The notes under the pieces are model-generated. The model was not told where the DNA came from. It saw only the letters and a program-made list of their open reading frames with translations, and did no database searches. Shown in pieces: positions 40,616 to 49,293 of a stretch of 64,000 bases of DNA (positions are counted from its first letter, which is position 1; every line of letters starts with the position of its first letter). A program made the position numbers and the translations under genes. The stretch is from Diaminobutyricibacter sp049994905. Lineage in GTDB: Bacteria; Actinomycetota; Actinomycetes; Actinomycetales; Microbacteriaceae. The stretch spans positions 3,968,001-4,032,000 of the forward strand of contig NZ_CP188258.1 in assembly GCF_049994905.1 (NCBI RefSeq), read 5' to 3'.

Positions 40616-41431
40616 ATGACCAACGCCGCGGGCAACCCGCTTCCCTCAGCCTTCGACCTCCGGGGACGGCTTGCGCTCATCAGCGGAGCCGGCAGCGCGA
40701 CAGGCATCGGGATGGCCGCTGCCCGCGCATTGGGGAGCCTGGGCGCGCGCATCGCGATCACGTCGACCACGGAGCGCATCCATGAGAGGGCCGCAGAGCT
40801 GCGGCGCGACGGCATCGATGCGACGTCTTTCGTCGCTCGCCTCGACACCGAGGACGCCGCGGGACGGCTCGGCGACGACCTCGCCGCGGCGTCTCTCGAA
40901 CCCGCGATCCTCGTGAACAACGCAGGAATGATCAGCGTGACCGATGACGACATGCCCTCGGGCGATATCACCAGCGGATTCGCGGACTGGGCGAAAAGCC
41001 TCGACATCAACCTGACGAGCACCTTTCTGCTCACTCGCCTGGTGATTCCAGGGATGCGCGCTGCCCGCTGGGGCCGCATCGTCAACGTGTCCAGCATCAC
41101 GGGTGCGGTGATGGCAGCGCGGGCCGATGTCGCGTACGCTGCCGCGAAGGCCGGCGTGGCGGGGCTGACCAGGGCGCTCGCCGTCGACGAAGCGAAGTAC
41201 GGGGTCACCGCCAACGCCGTCGCCCCGGGATGGATCGCGACCGGGTCCCAGCTCCCCTCCGAGGCCGCCGAAGGTCAGCTGGTTCCGCTGCGGCGGAGCG
41301 GAACTGCGGCGGAGGTCGCCTCGGCGGTCGCGTGGCTGGCCTCGCCCGGTTCCTCCTACGTCACCGGGCAGGTGATCTCAGTCGACGGCGGCAACAGCAT
41401 CGCGGAGAACCGGGTGCCCGATCGACGGTGA
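40616..41431 (+). CDS. SDR-family oxidoreductase
   Basis: A 271-residue classical short-chain dehydrogenase. Nucleotide-binding LALISGAGSATGIGMAAARA (about 20-39), NNAG in AILVNNAGMIS, the catalytic Ser in VNVSSITGAV, and YAAAK (Tyr and Lys) in VAYAAAKAGVAGL; the end is ASPGSSYVTGQVISVDGGNS. It resembles 3-oxoacyl-ACP reductase-like enzymes. TAGCGT six bases before the ATG implies leaderless transcription. The 3' end overlaps the convergent GH2 gene by 54 bp; the last residues (ENRVPDRR) may lie past the family end. Confidence 0.88.
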   Translation: MTNAAGNPLPSAFDLRGRLALISGAGSATGIGMAAARALGSLGARIAITSTTERIHERAAELRRDGIDATSFVARLDTEDAAGRLGDDLAAASLEPAILVNNAGMISVTDDDMPSGDITSGFADWAKSLDINLTSTFLLTRLVIPGMRAARWGRIVNVSSITGAVMAARADVAYAAAKAGVAGLTRALAVDEAKYGVTANAVAPGWIATGSQLPSEAAEGQLVPLRRSGTAAEVASAVAWLASPGSSYVTGQVISVDGGNSIAENRVPDRR

Positions 41432-43903
41432 TTCGGCGTCGTCCCCGTCGTCGCTCACCAGCTGTCCCAGATGGCGAAGAACGCGAGCGTCGAGGAAGAG
41501 CTCCGGCTCGATCTCGGCAGCGCAGCGCACGGTGAACACCCCCACCTCCCCGGGAAGCAGATCGACGAGCATCCGATCGGCCTCCGCCTCGGGGGAGACG
41601 ATGTCGGCCAGCACGGAGACCTCGCGCACGAGCGTGTGCGCGACGACGCTGATCTGAACGCCTCCGTGGATGCGCCAGGCCCGGGCAGCGAACGACGGCG
41701 TGAGGCGCTTGAGATCGCGTGGTTCGACGAACCACCAGAACCCACGCCGCCCGTCGACCGCGGCGACCAGGAACTCTCCCGCCGGCTCACCCGGCGCAGC
41801 CACCGCGTTGTCGATGGGCACGCGGACAGCGCCCCACGGCTCGACCGTGATGGTGGCTTCGGACTCGCAGATCACCTCCCCGCGCAGCGCGCGTCGCGAA
41901 ATCGTCACCGTTGCGTCCCACCGATCGGCCGTGTCATTGACCACAGCGACTTCGAGACGATCCCCCTCGGGCTGGACGGTGACCAGACGCGGACTGTACG
42001 CATCGCGCATCGCGTACCAGAGCGGCTTGCGACGCCCGTCGCCGTCGATCGCCGCCCACGAGACGGCAGGCCAGCAATCGTTCAGCTGCCAGAGGATCGT
42101 GCCCATGCACCGCGGCTGCAACGACCGGAACCAGCCGATCGCCGTGCGGATCGCGACGGCCTGGTTCAGGCTCATCGCCCAGTGCCACTCCGGCATCGTG
42201 TTGGGGAGCGGGAGGTGATGCACGAGCCCGTCGGTGAGTTTGACGTTTCCCTCGGCGGCCTTCTGGTGCACGAGCATGGCCGGCGATTCCGGGGTGATCG
42301 GCTGATCGGTGATCGCACGCGTGAGCGTCGACCACGTGGGTGGGCCCTGCCATCCGAATTCCGCGACGAAGCGCGGCCGGTAGTCGCGGTAATGGGGGTA
42401 GTCCTTCTGGTTCCAGAGATCCCAGATGTGCACGGTCCCGTGCTCAGGATCGTTGGGCGCCCGTGACGTGTCCGGAGAGAACGGGCTGCCCGGGGTGTAT
42501 CCGACGTGGGGCGCCAACTCGTTCACGATGGAAGGGAACAGGGTGTCGTAGTAGTAAGCACCCCACGTCTTGCCCTCCAGCCGTGGCTTCCATCCCCAGT
42601 CCTCGTAACCCCAGGTGTTCTCGTTGTTGCCGTTGAGCACGACCAGCGCCGCGTGCGAGCTGAGACGCGCGACATTCTCCCGTGCTTCCGCCTCGATCTC
42701 GGACCGGAGGGGATCCTCCTCGGAGTATGCGGCGCACGCGAGCAGGAAGTCCTGCCAGACCAGCAGGCCGAGTTCGTCTGCCGTCTCGTAGAAGTCGTCG
42801 CTCTCGAAAATCCCTCCGCCCCACACGCGGACGAGGTTCACGTTGGCGTCGACGGCCTGCTGCAACCGCTTGCCCACCCGGTCCTTGGTGACGCGGCTCG
42901 GAAAGGCGTCGTCGGGTATCCAGTTGACGCCCTTGACGGCGATGGCCCGATCGTTGACGACGATCCGGAACGGGGTGCCCGCATCGTCCGGCTCCGTGTC
43001 GAGCCGAACGGTGCGGAAACCGATTCGGCGCTCGTCCACATCCAGAAGGCCATCGCCGTACCGGAGCTCGACGGTGAGGTCGACAAGGGGCTGGTCGCCG
43101 TAACCGTGCGGCCACCACAGCGGGACATCGCCGATGCGGAGGGTCAGCTCGGCCTCCCGTCCGGTGACGTCGGCATCCACGGATGCTCCGGCCGCACTCA
43201 CACGCACCTTCACCGTCTCGGCACCCGTGCGGTCGAGACGGACCTTCACCGTCACCACGCCGTCGGTTCCTTCCACCAGGGAGGAGACGGAAACCGAATC
43301 GAATCGCGCGGTTCTCCAGGTCTCGAGAGCGACCGGTCGCCAGATGCCCGAGGTGGCCGTGTCGAGGCCCCAGTCCCAGCCGTAGCTGCAGGCCATCTTG
43401 CGCAGTGCGTTGTACGGATGATGGTTGACGTGGGGTCGATAGCCGAGCTCGAGGCTTCGGCGATCCGCCTCGGGAACGGGGGCGCCGAAACGCACCTCGA
43501 GCCGGTTGACGCCGGTACGGAGCCGGTCGGCGACGGGCACCCGGTACCCGCGATGCTGGTTCTGTGCGAACAACACGGCTTCACCGTTGAGCAGCACCGT
43601 GGCGACCGTGTCCAACCCGTGAAAGTGGAGGTCGGTACGTTCGTCGCGCTCGTCGTCGCCCCACACGAACTCGGTGCGGTAGATCCACGACGTGCTGCCG
43701 ATCCACTCCTGCGCGCGCTCGTTCAGGCCGACGTACGGGTCTTCGATGAGGCCCGCCGCGAGCAGGTCGGTGTGCACCACGCCGGGCACCTGGGCCGGTA
43801 TCCCGCCCGCCGCAACGACACGGTCGGGAATCGGGCCGTATTCCGGCGTGACGATCCATGCATCGTGAAGCTGTCGCGTGCGCAGCGGTGTCGTCACGCT
43901 CAC
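41378..43903 (-). CDS. GH2 beta-mannosidase
   Basis: An 841-residue glycoside hydrolase of family 2, beta-mannosidase group. Order: N-terminal sugar-binding domain (IPAQVPGVVHTDLLAAGLIE, WIYRTEF, LHFHGLDTVATVLLNGE), Ig-like domain, and the TIM barrel with RVWGGGIFESDDFYETADEL, the acid/base Glu in LNGNNENTWGYEDW and the nucleophile Glu in FVAEFGWQGPPTW. It removes terminal beta-mannose, for example from mannan or N-glycan pieces. No signal peptide, so oligosaccharides are imported first, matching the nearby ABC system. GTG 43903 overlaps the GH1 stop by 4 bp. Confidence 0.92.
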   Translation of the reverse strand: MSVTTPLRTRQLHDAWIVTPEYGPIPDRVVAAGGIPAQVPGVVHTDLLAAGLIEDPYVGLNERAQEWIGSTSWIYRTEFVWGDDERDERTDLHFHGLDTVATVLLNGEAVLFAQNQHRGYRVPVADRLRTGVNRLEVRFGAPVPEADRRSLELGYRPHVNHHPYNALRKMACSYGWDWGLDTATSGIWRPVALETWRTARFDSVSVSSLVEGTDGVVTVKVRLDRTGAETVKVRVSAAGASVDADVTGREAELTLRIGDVPLWWPHGYGDQPLVDLTVELRYGDGLLDVDERRIGFRTVRLDTEPDDAGTPFRIVVNDRAIAVKGVNWIPDDAFPSRVTKDRVGKRLQQAVDANVNLVRVWGGGIFESDDFYETADELGLLVWQDFLLACAAYSEEDPLRSEIEAEARENVARLSSHAALVVLNGNNENTWGYEDWGWKPRLEGKTWGAYYYDTLFPSIVNELAPHVGYTPGSPFSPDTSRAPNDPEHGTVHIWDLWNQKDYPHYRDYRPRFVAEFGWQGPPTWSTLTRAITDQPITPESPAMLVHQKAAEGNVKLTDGLVHHLPLPNTMPEWHWAMSLNQAVAIRTAIGWFRSLQPRCMGTILWQLNDCWPAVSWAAIDGDGRRKPLWYAMRDAYSPRLVTVQPEGDRLEVAVVNDTADRWDATVTISRRALRGEVICESEATITVEPWGAVRVPIDNAVAAPGEPAGEFLVAAVDGRRGFWWFVEPRDLKRLTPSFAARAWRIHGGVQISVVAHTLVREVSVLADIVSPEAEADRMLVDLLPGEVGVFTVRCAAEIEPELFLDARVLRHLGQLVSDDGDDAESPSIGHPVLRDAVAAVD

Positions 43904-45279
43904 ACCATGACCTCGGCGCTGAGTGCGCCATCCAGCATCCCGGCGAGCCAGTAGGCGCTCGCCTTCGGAGTGCGCTTCTGCGTCTCATAGTCGACGTGGA
44001 CGATTCCGAACCGGCGCGAATAGCCCCACGCCCACTCGAAGTTGTCCATCAACGACCAGACGAAGTATCCCTGCAACGGGATGCCCTGCCGGATCGCTTC
44101 GGCGCCCGCAGCGATGTGGTCATGAATATAGGCAAGGCGCTCGGTGTCGTCGATGGAACCGTCGGGGAGTACGACGTCCGCATAGGCGGCACCGTTCTCG
44201 GTGATGTACAACGGGAGTTCCGGGGCGATTTCGTGCGCCATCGCCAGCACGTCGATCATTCCGTCGGGATGGATCTCCCAGCCCATCTGGGTGCGCTCGG
44301 CACCCGTGTCGACCATCTCGACGAACTCACTGCCGGGGTTCGCGCTCGGTCGCGAAGACGGCGCGCCGGCCCGGGTGGTGTGCCGGCTGTAGTAGTTGAT
44401 GCCCAGGAAGTCGATCGGCGCCGAGATGAGGGCGAGATCGTCGGAGGGCGCATGCTCGGCGAACCAGTCGGTCTGGCCGAGGTCGTCGAGCACGTCTTCC
44501 GGATAGCTGCCACGCAGCACCGGGTCGAGGAAGAAGCGGTTGGCGAGCCCGTCGATGCGCCGTGCTGCGTCGACGTCGGCGTCGGAGGGACTCGCCGGAA
44601 CCACCGAGTAGAGGTTGAGCGTGATGCCCGCCGTCGCCTCCGGTCGCGCGGCGCGGATGGCAGACAGCCCGAGACCGTGCCCCAGGAGCAGATGGTGCGC
44701 CGCCCGTGCCGCAGCGGTCCCCTCGTGGCGGCCGGGTGCGTGGTCCCCGCCCGCGTAGCTCAGGAACGAGGAGCACCATGGCTCGTTCAGCGTGATCCAG
44801 TTGCCGATCACGTCGCCGAGCTGTTCGGCGACGAGCCCTGCATAGTCGGCGAACCGGTACGCGGTCTCGCGGTTCATCCAGCCATCGGCGTCCTCGAGCG
44901 TCTGCGGGAGATCCCAGTGGTACAGGGTCGCCCAGGGCGTGATGCCGTTCTCGAGCAGGTTCTCGGCGAGGCGACGGTAGAAGTCGATTCCGGCCTGGTT
45001 CGAAGCTCCGCGGCCATCCGGCTGGATGCGCGGCCACGCGATCGAGAACCGGTACGCGTCGAGACCCAGGTCACGGATGAGGGCGACATCGTCGCGGAAG
45101 AGGTGGTAGTGGTCATCGGCGATGTCGCCGGTGTCGCCGCCGACGATGGCCCCGGGTCGCCGGGTGAAGGTGTCCCAGATGCTGGCACCCCGGCCGTCGA
45201 CACGTGTCGCGCCTTCGACCTGGTAGGCGGCAGTCGCGGTGCCCCAGACGAAGTCGTCGGGAAAATCAGTCCTGTCCAT
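43900..45279 (-). CDS. GH1 beta-glucosidase
   Basis: A 459-residue cytoplasmic family 1 glycosidase. The start FPDDFVWGTATAAYQVEGAT is typical; the acid/base Glu is in NWITLNEPWCSSF, the nucleophile Glu in LPLYITENGAAY, and the aglycone and sugar subsites in FVWSLMDNFEWAWGYSRRFG. Length matches BglB-type enzymes. GGAG precedes ATG 45279; the frame continues upstream but without the family motif. It forms an overlapping pair with the GH2 gene, so the cells probably process mixed beta-gluco/manno oligosaccharides. Confidence 0.93.
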   Translation of the reverse strand: MDRTDFPDDFVWGTATAAYQVEGATRVDGRGASIWDTFTRRPGAIVGGDTGDIADDHYHLFRDDVALIRDLGLDAYRFSIAWPRIQPDGRGASNQAGIDFYRRLAENLLENGITPWATLYHWDLPQTLEDADGWMNRETAYRFADYAGLVAEQLGDVIGNWITLNEPWCSSFLSYAGGDHAPGRHEGTAAARAAHHLLLGHGLGLSAIRAARPEATAGITLNLYSVVPASPSDADVDAARRIDGLANRFFLDPVLRGSYPEDVLDDLGQTDWFAEHAPSDDLALISAPIDFLGINYYSRHTTRAGAPSSRPSANPGSEFVEMVDTGAERTQMGWEIHPDGMIDVLAMAHEIAPELPLYITENGAAYADVVLPDGSIDDTERLAYIHDHIAAGAEAIRQGIPLQGYFVWSLMDNFEWAWGYSRRFGIVHVDYETQKRTPKASAYWLAGMLDGALSAEVMV

Positions 45280-45325
45280 TTCAATGCTCCGTTCGGGATG
45301 GTGTTCGTCAGGTCGTGGATTCGCT

Positions 45326-46276
45326 TCACGCGGCGCGGAAGTCGAGCCAGCTGGTCCGGTCGGGCAGCAACGCCTCGAGCTCGGCCCAGAGATCCTCAGG
45401 CAGGTCTGCGGTCGCTGCCGTGACCGTCGCGTCGATTCGTTCCGGCCGGCTGATGCCGACGATCGTCGTCGCCAGCCGAGGGTCGCGAACCGAGAACCGG
45501 ATGGCGGCTGTCGCGAGATCGGTGCCGTAGAGTTCGCAGACCCGACGCATCCCGCTGATCGCCCGAAGCAACTCCTCCGGGGCGTCGCGGTAGCCGTAGC
45601 GGGTCGATCTGCCTGACGGATCGGCGAGGATGCCGCCGCCCAGCACCGCCGCGTTGACGACGCCGATTCCACGCTCCAGGGCCGCCTCGATCAGCTCGCC
45701 TGCGCTCCGGTCGACGAGGGTCCAGCGGTTGTGCACCAACAGCACTTCGAACACGCCGAGATCAAGATACCGGCGCATCTCGTGGACATCACCGCCCGCC
45801 AGCCCGATGTGCTCGACCTCACCGCGGTCGCGGGCATCGACGAGCGCGGCCACCGCGCCGTCTCGCGCCGTCAGCTCAGAAAAGTGGAAGAACTCCGGGT
45901 CGTGCAGGTGCACGACCCTCAGCGGTACACCGAGTCGTTCCCTGCTCTCCCGCAGGGATGCACGGACGCGGTCACCCGAGTAGTCGCGTCCGGCCGCATC
46001 GACCTTCGTCGTGAGGAGGAAGTCGTCGGGCAGCCCGCCGTTCTCGGCCAGCGCCCGCCCGATGCGGAGCTCGCTCCGCCCGTTCGAGTAGCCGTTGGCC
46101 GTGTCGATCGATCGGAGTTCGCTCGTGAGCACCGAGCGCACGAGTTCGACGGCGTCGCGCTCAGCGACTTCGTAACCGAAGTTGTCCGGCATGCTGCCGA
46201 GGGGTGCGCCGCCGACCGTCACTTCGCAGACCTCGAGTCCGGTCATGCCGAGCGGGCGCGACGACAGCCTGCTCAT
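45326..46276 (-). CDS. Aldo/keto reductase (aldose dehydrogenase-like)
   Basis: A 316-residue AKR. Catalytic residues: Asp and Tyr in RSIDTANGYSNGRSELRIGR, Lys in LLTTKVDAAG and His in VVHLHDPEFF; the cofactor segment is TTIVGISRPERIDA. The group resembles D-threo-aldose 1-dehydrogenases that oxidise L-fucose, L-arabinose and similar sugars. It lies in the glycosidase operon, 46 bp before the GH1 gene and overlapping the VOC gene by 4 bp, supporting a role with released monosaccharides. Confidence 0.85.
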   Translation of the reverse strand: MSRLSSRPLGMTGLEVCEVTVGGAPLGSMPDNFGYEVAERDAVELVRSVLTSELRSIDTANGYSNGRSELRIGRALAENGGLPDDFLLTTKVDAAGRDYSGDRVRASLRESRERLGVPLRVVHLHDPEFFHFSELTARDGAVAALVDARDRGEVEHIGLAGGDVHEMRRYLDLGVFEVLLVHNRWTLVDRSAGELIEAALERGIGVVNAAVLGGGILADPSGRSTRYGYRDAPEELLRAISGMRRVCELYGTDLATAAIRFSVRDPRLATTIVGISRPERIDATVTAATADLPEDLWAELEALLPDRTSWLDFRAA

Positions 46277-47046
46277 GCAGGTGCTCCCACGTGGAACAGG
46301 CCGTCCGGGTCTGCCACGAGAGGGCGCCCGTCGGACATGCGGGAGCGCGCAGCAACAGCACCCTGGGCCGCCTTCTCGAGTTCGACGGCGACGAATCCCC
46401 GGTCCGTGCCCTCATGCGTGCGCCGTCGGGTGTCGGCACTGTTGAACGAGAAGACCTCAAGGGAGCTGTCTCCCGAGCGAAGGAAGACGATCTCGAAGCC
46501 GCGCGGGTCGTGCGGCTGGTGGAGTCCCGCCATGGTGACGTAGCCGAGCGGCTGGTAGAAGGCTTCTGTCGCGGCCAGGTCGGCGACCGTCTCGGCGACA
46601 TGGTCGAATCGCGGGCGCGATGGATCGCCCAGGGCCCAGTCGCGGTCGACCGCCTCTGCATCGAGGACCTCGTGGTACTGCAGCGGACCCTCAACGAGTT
46701 CGAGGAGCACGCCGTCGGGGTCGTAGAAGAAGGTGATCCTCACCCCGCCTTCCGCGTCGAGCGGATCGAGGTGGAAAGGCGTTCCGGCCGCACGGAGATT
46801 CTCGACCAACAGGTCCAGGTCACTGACTTTGAACCCCACGTGGCGGAAGCCCGTCTGCAGGTCGTCGGGTTCCCACTCGGAGCTGCCGGTGTCGACACGG
46901 TGGAACTTGATCGTCGCTGTCACCATGTCGAGCTCGGCGCTCTCGGTGGTCGCCTCCCCCACAGGAATCGCGCCGAGGAACTCGGTGTAGAACTCCACGG
47001 ATCGCTCGATGTTCGCAACGTTGAGATGAATCGACCGGATGGTCAC
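46273..47046 (-). CDS. Two-domain VOC-family (glyoxalase/dioxygenase) protein
   Basis: 257 residues from GTG 47046. Two VOC modules: the first starts IRSIHLNVANIERSVEFYTE and has FRHVGFKVSDLD and FFYDPDGVLLELVEG; the second starts FDHVAETVADLAATEAFYQP and ends at DPDGLFHVGAP. Metal ligands are probably the His of SIHLNV, His of RHVGF and Glu of LLELVEG. I choose GTG 47046 because AAGGAAGGG stands eight bases before it; a GTG at 47070 lacks such a site. The reaction is unknown: glyoxalase, isomerase or ring-cleavage activity all occur in this family. First gene of the glycosidase operon. Confidence 0.82.
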   Translation of the reverse strand: MTIRSIHLNVANIERSVEFYTEFLGAIPVGEATTESAELDMVTATIKFHRVDTGSSEWEPDDLQTGFRHVGFKVSDLDLLVENLRAAGTPFHLDPLDAEGGVRITFFYDPDGVLLELVEGPLQYHEVLDAEAVDRDWALGDPSRPRFDHVAETVADLAATEAFYQPLGYVTMAGLHQPHDPRGFEIVFLRSGDSSLEVFSFNSADTRRRTHEGTDRGFVAVELEKAAQGAVAARSRMSDGRPLVADPDGLFHVGAPA

Positions 47047-47153
47047 GATGGGTACCCTTCCTTGGGACACTTTCTTAGGTTGTGTTAGTTAGTTTAGGGT
47101 AAGCAATGCCTGAACACCACCACGACGGACGCATTCGTGAAGCGGACGCGGGA
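47047..47153. promoter_or_regulatory. Promoter region of the glycosidase operon with AT-rich ROK-like site
   Basis: Between the ROK stop and the VOC gene the G/C-rich pattern breaks for TTAGGTTGTGTTAGTTAG, then TTTAGGG (47077-47101). TTAGTTAGTTT resembles half sites described for ROK-family repressors such as XylR. The ROK gene next door is the likely binder; this is inference from sequence likeness and position. Confidence 0.35.
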
Positions 47154-48395
47154 CTACGCGCTGACGGTCGTCCGGTTCGGTCGCACGTGGGGCGTCAGGG
47201 CCTGCTGCAGCGCAAGCGTCGCTGCACCGACTGCCGCTGGATCCAGCACAGGGTCGGACAGCAGCACTTCGATGCCATGGACATGCCGTGTGCGGGCCAG
47301 CCGGGTGACGACGTCGCGGACGATGCGGAGGTAGATCGCTCCGGCATCGCTGAAACCCGGACCCGCCAGATAGATCCGGTCCAGGTCGAGCACGTTGACC
47401 AGCGAGAGAAGGGCCAGGGCGAGATAGTTCGCGGATTCCTCGATGAGCGCGACGCACCGGGCATCCCCGTTGACCGCTGCACGGGCGATCACAGCGAAGT
47501 CCTGTCGGACGCGGTCATCGATGCCGGACAGCCCGAGGTCGGCGCCGAGGCCGGACGTCGCGAACGCCCGCTGCACGATGCTGCGGGGCGCGGCGAGCAT
47601 CTCGAGACACCCTCGTGACCCGCACCAGCACGGCGGGCCGTCGGACTGGAGGACCATGTGCCCGATCTCCCCGACATTGGACGAAGCACCACGCGCCAGC
47701 GCGCCCTGCACCATGATTCCGCAGCCGAAGCCTGTCGCCATGTATACCGTGGCGAAGTCCTGGGTCGCTGCGATTCGACCGGCCCAGAACTGGCCGAGCG
47801 CTGCGCACGCGGCGTCGTTCTCACGCACGACGGGCATTCCGGTCGCGGCCTCGAGGCTTTCGCGCACGGGGAACGCCTCCCACTCCGCGGCGTTGAAGGA
47901 TGCGCGCTCGGCCCGGTTGTGGATGTCGAGGCCTGCTCCTGCGACACCGATGCCGACCACATCCGATCGATCGATCTCGAGTTCGCCGAGGAGGTCGTCG
48001 AGTTCCAGTACGACCCGATCGATCACGTCGTGCGGGGGCGTCCGCTCGATTCCGTGCGAGACGAGCCTGCCGACCGTCGCGCCGGCGAGATCCGTCACGA
48101 CGTACGTCAGCCGCGTGTCGTCGAGCGACAGCCCGACGGCGTACCGCGCGTGACGATTCAGCTCGAGAAGGGTGGGACGCTTGCCGCCCGTCGAGTCGCC
48201 ATAGCCGGTCTCGAGCACGAGCCCGTCAGCGATGAGCGACTTCACGATGCGAGTGATGGATGCGCCGGTCAGGCCTGACATCTCTGCGAGCTGGATGCGG
48301 CTGACCACCTCACCGGAACGAATCATGTCCAGAATCGCGCTGCGCGTGTTCTCCGACGACGGGCCGATCCGGCGGCTCCCCAGGGGTTCGGTCAT
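47154..48395 (-). CDS. ROK-family transcriptional repressor
   Basis: A 413-residue ROK protein. Residues 15-75 form a winged helix (TRSAILDMIRSGEVVSRIQL, then AEMSGLTGASITRIVKSLIA). The sugar-kinase-like domain has VVGIGVAGAGLD, VVRENDAACAALGQFW and the zinc motif GHMVLQSDGPPCWCGSRGCL (His plus three Cys). ROK repressors bind sugars and release DNA, controlling sugar operons. Its ATG overlaps the stop of the upstream LacI-like gene in TGATG, so they are translated together. Probable targets are the GH1/GH2 operon, the ABC importer and its own operon. Confidence 0.92.
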   Translation of the reverse strand: MTEPLGSRRIGPSSENTRSAILDMIRSGEVVSRIQLAEMSGLTGASITRIVKSLIADGLVLETGYGDSTGGKRPTLLELNRHARYAVGLSLDDTRLTYVVTDLAGATVGRLVSHGIERTPPHDVIDRVVLELDDLLGELEIDRSDVVGIGVAGAGLDIHNRAERASFNAAEWEAFPVRESLEAATGMPVVRENDAACAALGQFWAGRIAATQDFATVYMATGFGCGIMVQGALARGASSNVGEIGHMVLQSDGPPCWCGSRGCLEMLAAPRSIVQRAFATSGLGADLGLSGIDDRVRQDFAVIARAAVNGDARCVALIEESANYLALALLSLVNVLDLDRIYLAGPGFSDAGAIYLRIVRDVVTRLARTRHVHGIEVLLSDPVLDPAAVGAATLALQQALTPHVRPNRTTVSA

Positions 48396-49231
48396 CAGGC
48401 ACTCTCCCGCACCACGAGGAACGGCTCAGGCGCGCGGATGATCACAGGGGCTTCGCTCGCTGCTGCACGCACGAGGCAGTCGCCCAGGAGCGCGCCGAGC
48501 TCGCTCGCCCTCTGGTTGACTGCGGTGATCATCGGCTGCGCGCTCTGGCACAGCACCGAGTCGGTCCAGCAGAGGACTGCGACATCCTCTGGCACCCTCT
48601 TGCCCTTCGCGGCGAGAGCAGCGACGAGGGCGACGGCGGCGACGTCACCGTCGACGATGAGCTCTGTCCGTTCGGTCCCGACGGCATCGAGAGCGTCCTG
48701 GACGATCGTGCCGGGGCGAGAGCGTATGACCTCGATCGCCGGCGATGCGCCCGCCCGCTCGAGCGCCGCCACGCGGCCGTCGGGGATGACCGCACCCTCC
48801 GGACCCGCGACGTAGATGACTCTTCCGCGCGGGGCGTCTGCGAGATGGTGACGCAGGAGTTCGACGGAGGCAGCCGTGTCGAAGACGACAGCGGAATAGC
48901 CGTCGACCTGTTGCGCGTCGGCGAGAGCCGCGAACGGCAGGTCGAGACTCTGGAGAAGGGGTATGCGGCTGTCATCCGTTGCGAGTCCGAACAGCGCGAC
49001 GGCGTCCACCGAGCCCGTAGACTTCCATGTCTGGTAGACCCGCAGCTCTTCCTCGAGGTTGTCGACGACGCGCATCACCAGGCGAACGTCGGCATCTGCC
49101 AGCGAGTCACCGAGTTCCTGCAGTATCGCGCCGGTGAGCCTGTCATCCAGCGCTTCGCGGACGAGGACTAGGCCGACACCGGTCATTGGAACACCATACC
49201 GTTCAATCGTCCGGTCGGCCTCGATTGTCAT
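48395..49231 (-). CDS. LacI/GalR-type sugar sensor domain without DNA-binding domain
   Basis: A 278-residue protein that matches only the effector-binding core of LacI regulators: VGLVLVREALDDRLTGAILQ, SVDAVALFGLATDDSRIPLL, DLPFAAL, RVIYVAGPEGAVIPDGRVAA and RVPEDVAVLCWTDSVLC. The N-terminal helix-turn-helix and hinge of about 60 residues are absent; upstream of ATG 49231 the DNA is a short divergent promoter region, not a lost domain. AGAGG precedes the ATG. Coupled by TGATG to the ROK repressor, it may act as its partner or as a soluble sugar sensor. Alternative starts exist at 49246 and 49186. Confidence 0.8.
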   Translation of the reverse strand: MTIEADRTIERYGVPMTGVGLVLVREALDDRLTGAILQELGDSLADADVRLVMRVVDNLEEELRVYQTWKSTGSVDAVALFGLATDDSRIPLLQSLDLPFAALADAQQVDGYSAVVFDTAASVELLRHHLADAPRGRVIYVAGPEGAVIPDGRVAALERAGASPAIEVIRSRPGTIVQDALDAVGTERTELIVDGDVAAVALVAALAAKGKRVPEDVAVLCWTDSVLCQSAQPMITAVNQRASELGALLGDCLVRAAASEAPVIIRAPEPFLVVRESA

Positions 49232-49293
49232 GTTGCCTCTGTACATCGCATCTCTATTACACGCACTAAGTAAGTTACCTGTATTCTTACACA
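49232..49293. promoter_or_regulatory. Divergent promoter region of the ROK and TolB-like genes
   Basis: A 62-bp AT-richer stretch. On the plus strand TATTCT (49282-49287) stands six bases before ATG 49294, with no Shine-Dalgarno sequence, so the message is probably leaderless. ACTAAGTAAGTTAC just upstream shares the CTAA-type spacing of the site near 47090. Confidence 0.45.

Noticed and set aside
43858..45423. A 521-codon plus-strand frame antisense to the GH1 gene
   Set aside because: GH1 catalytic motifs are on the other strand, and the antisense product shows no recognisable fold.
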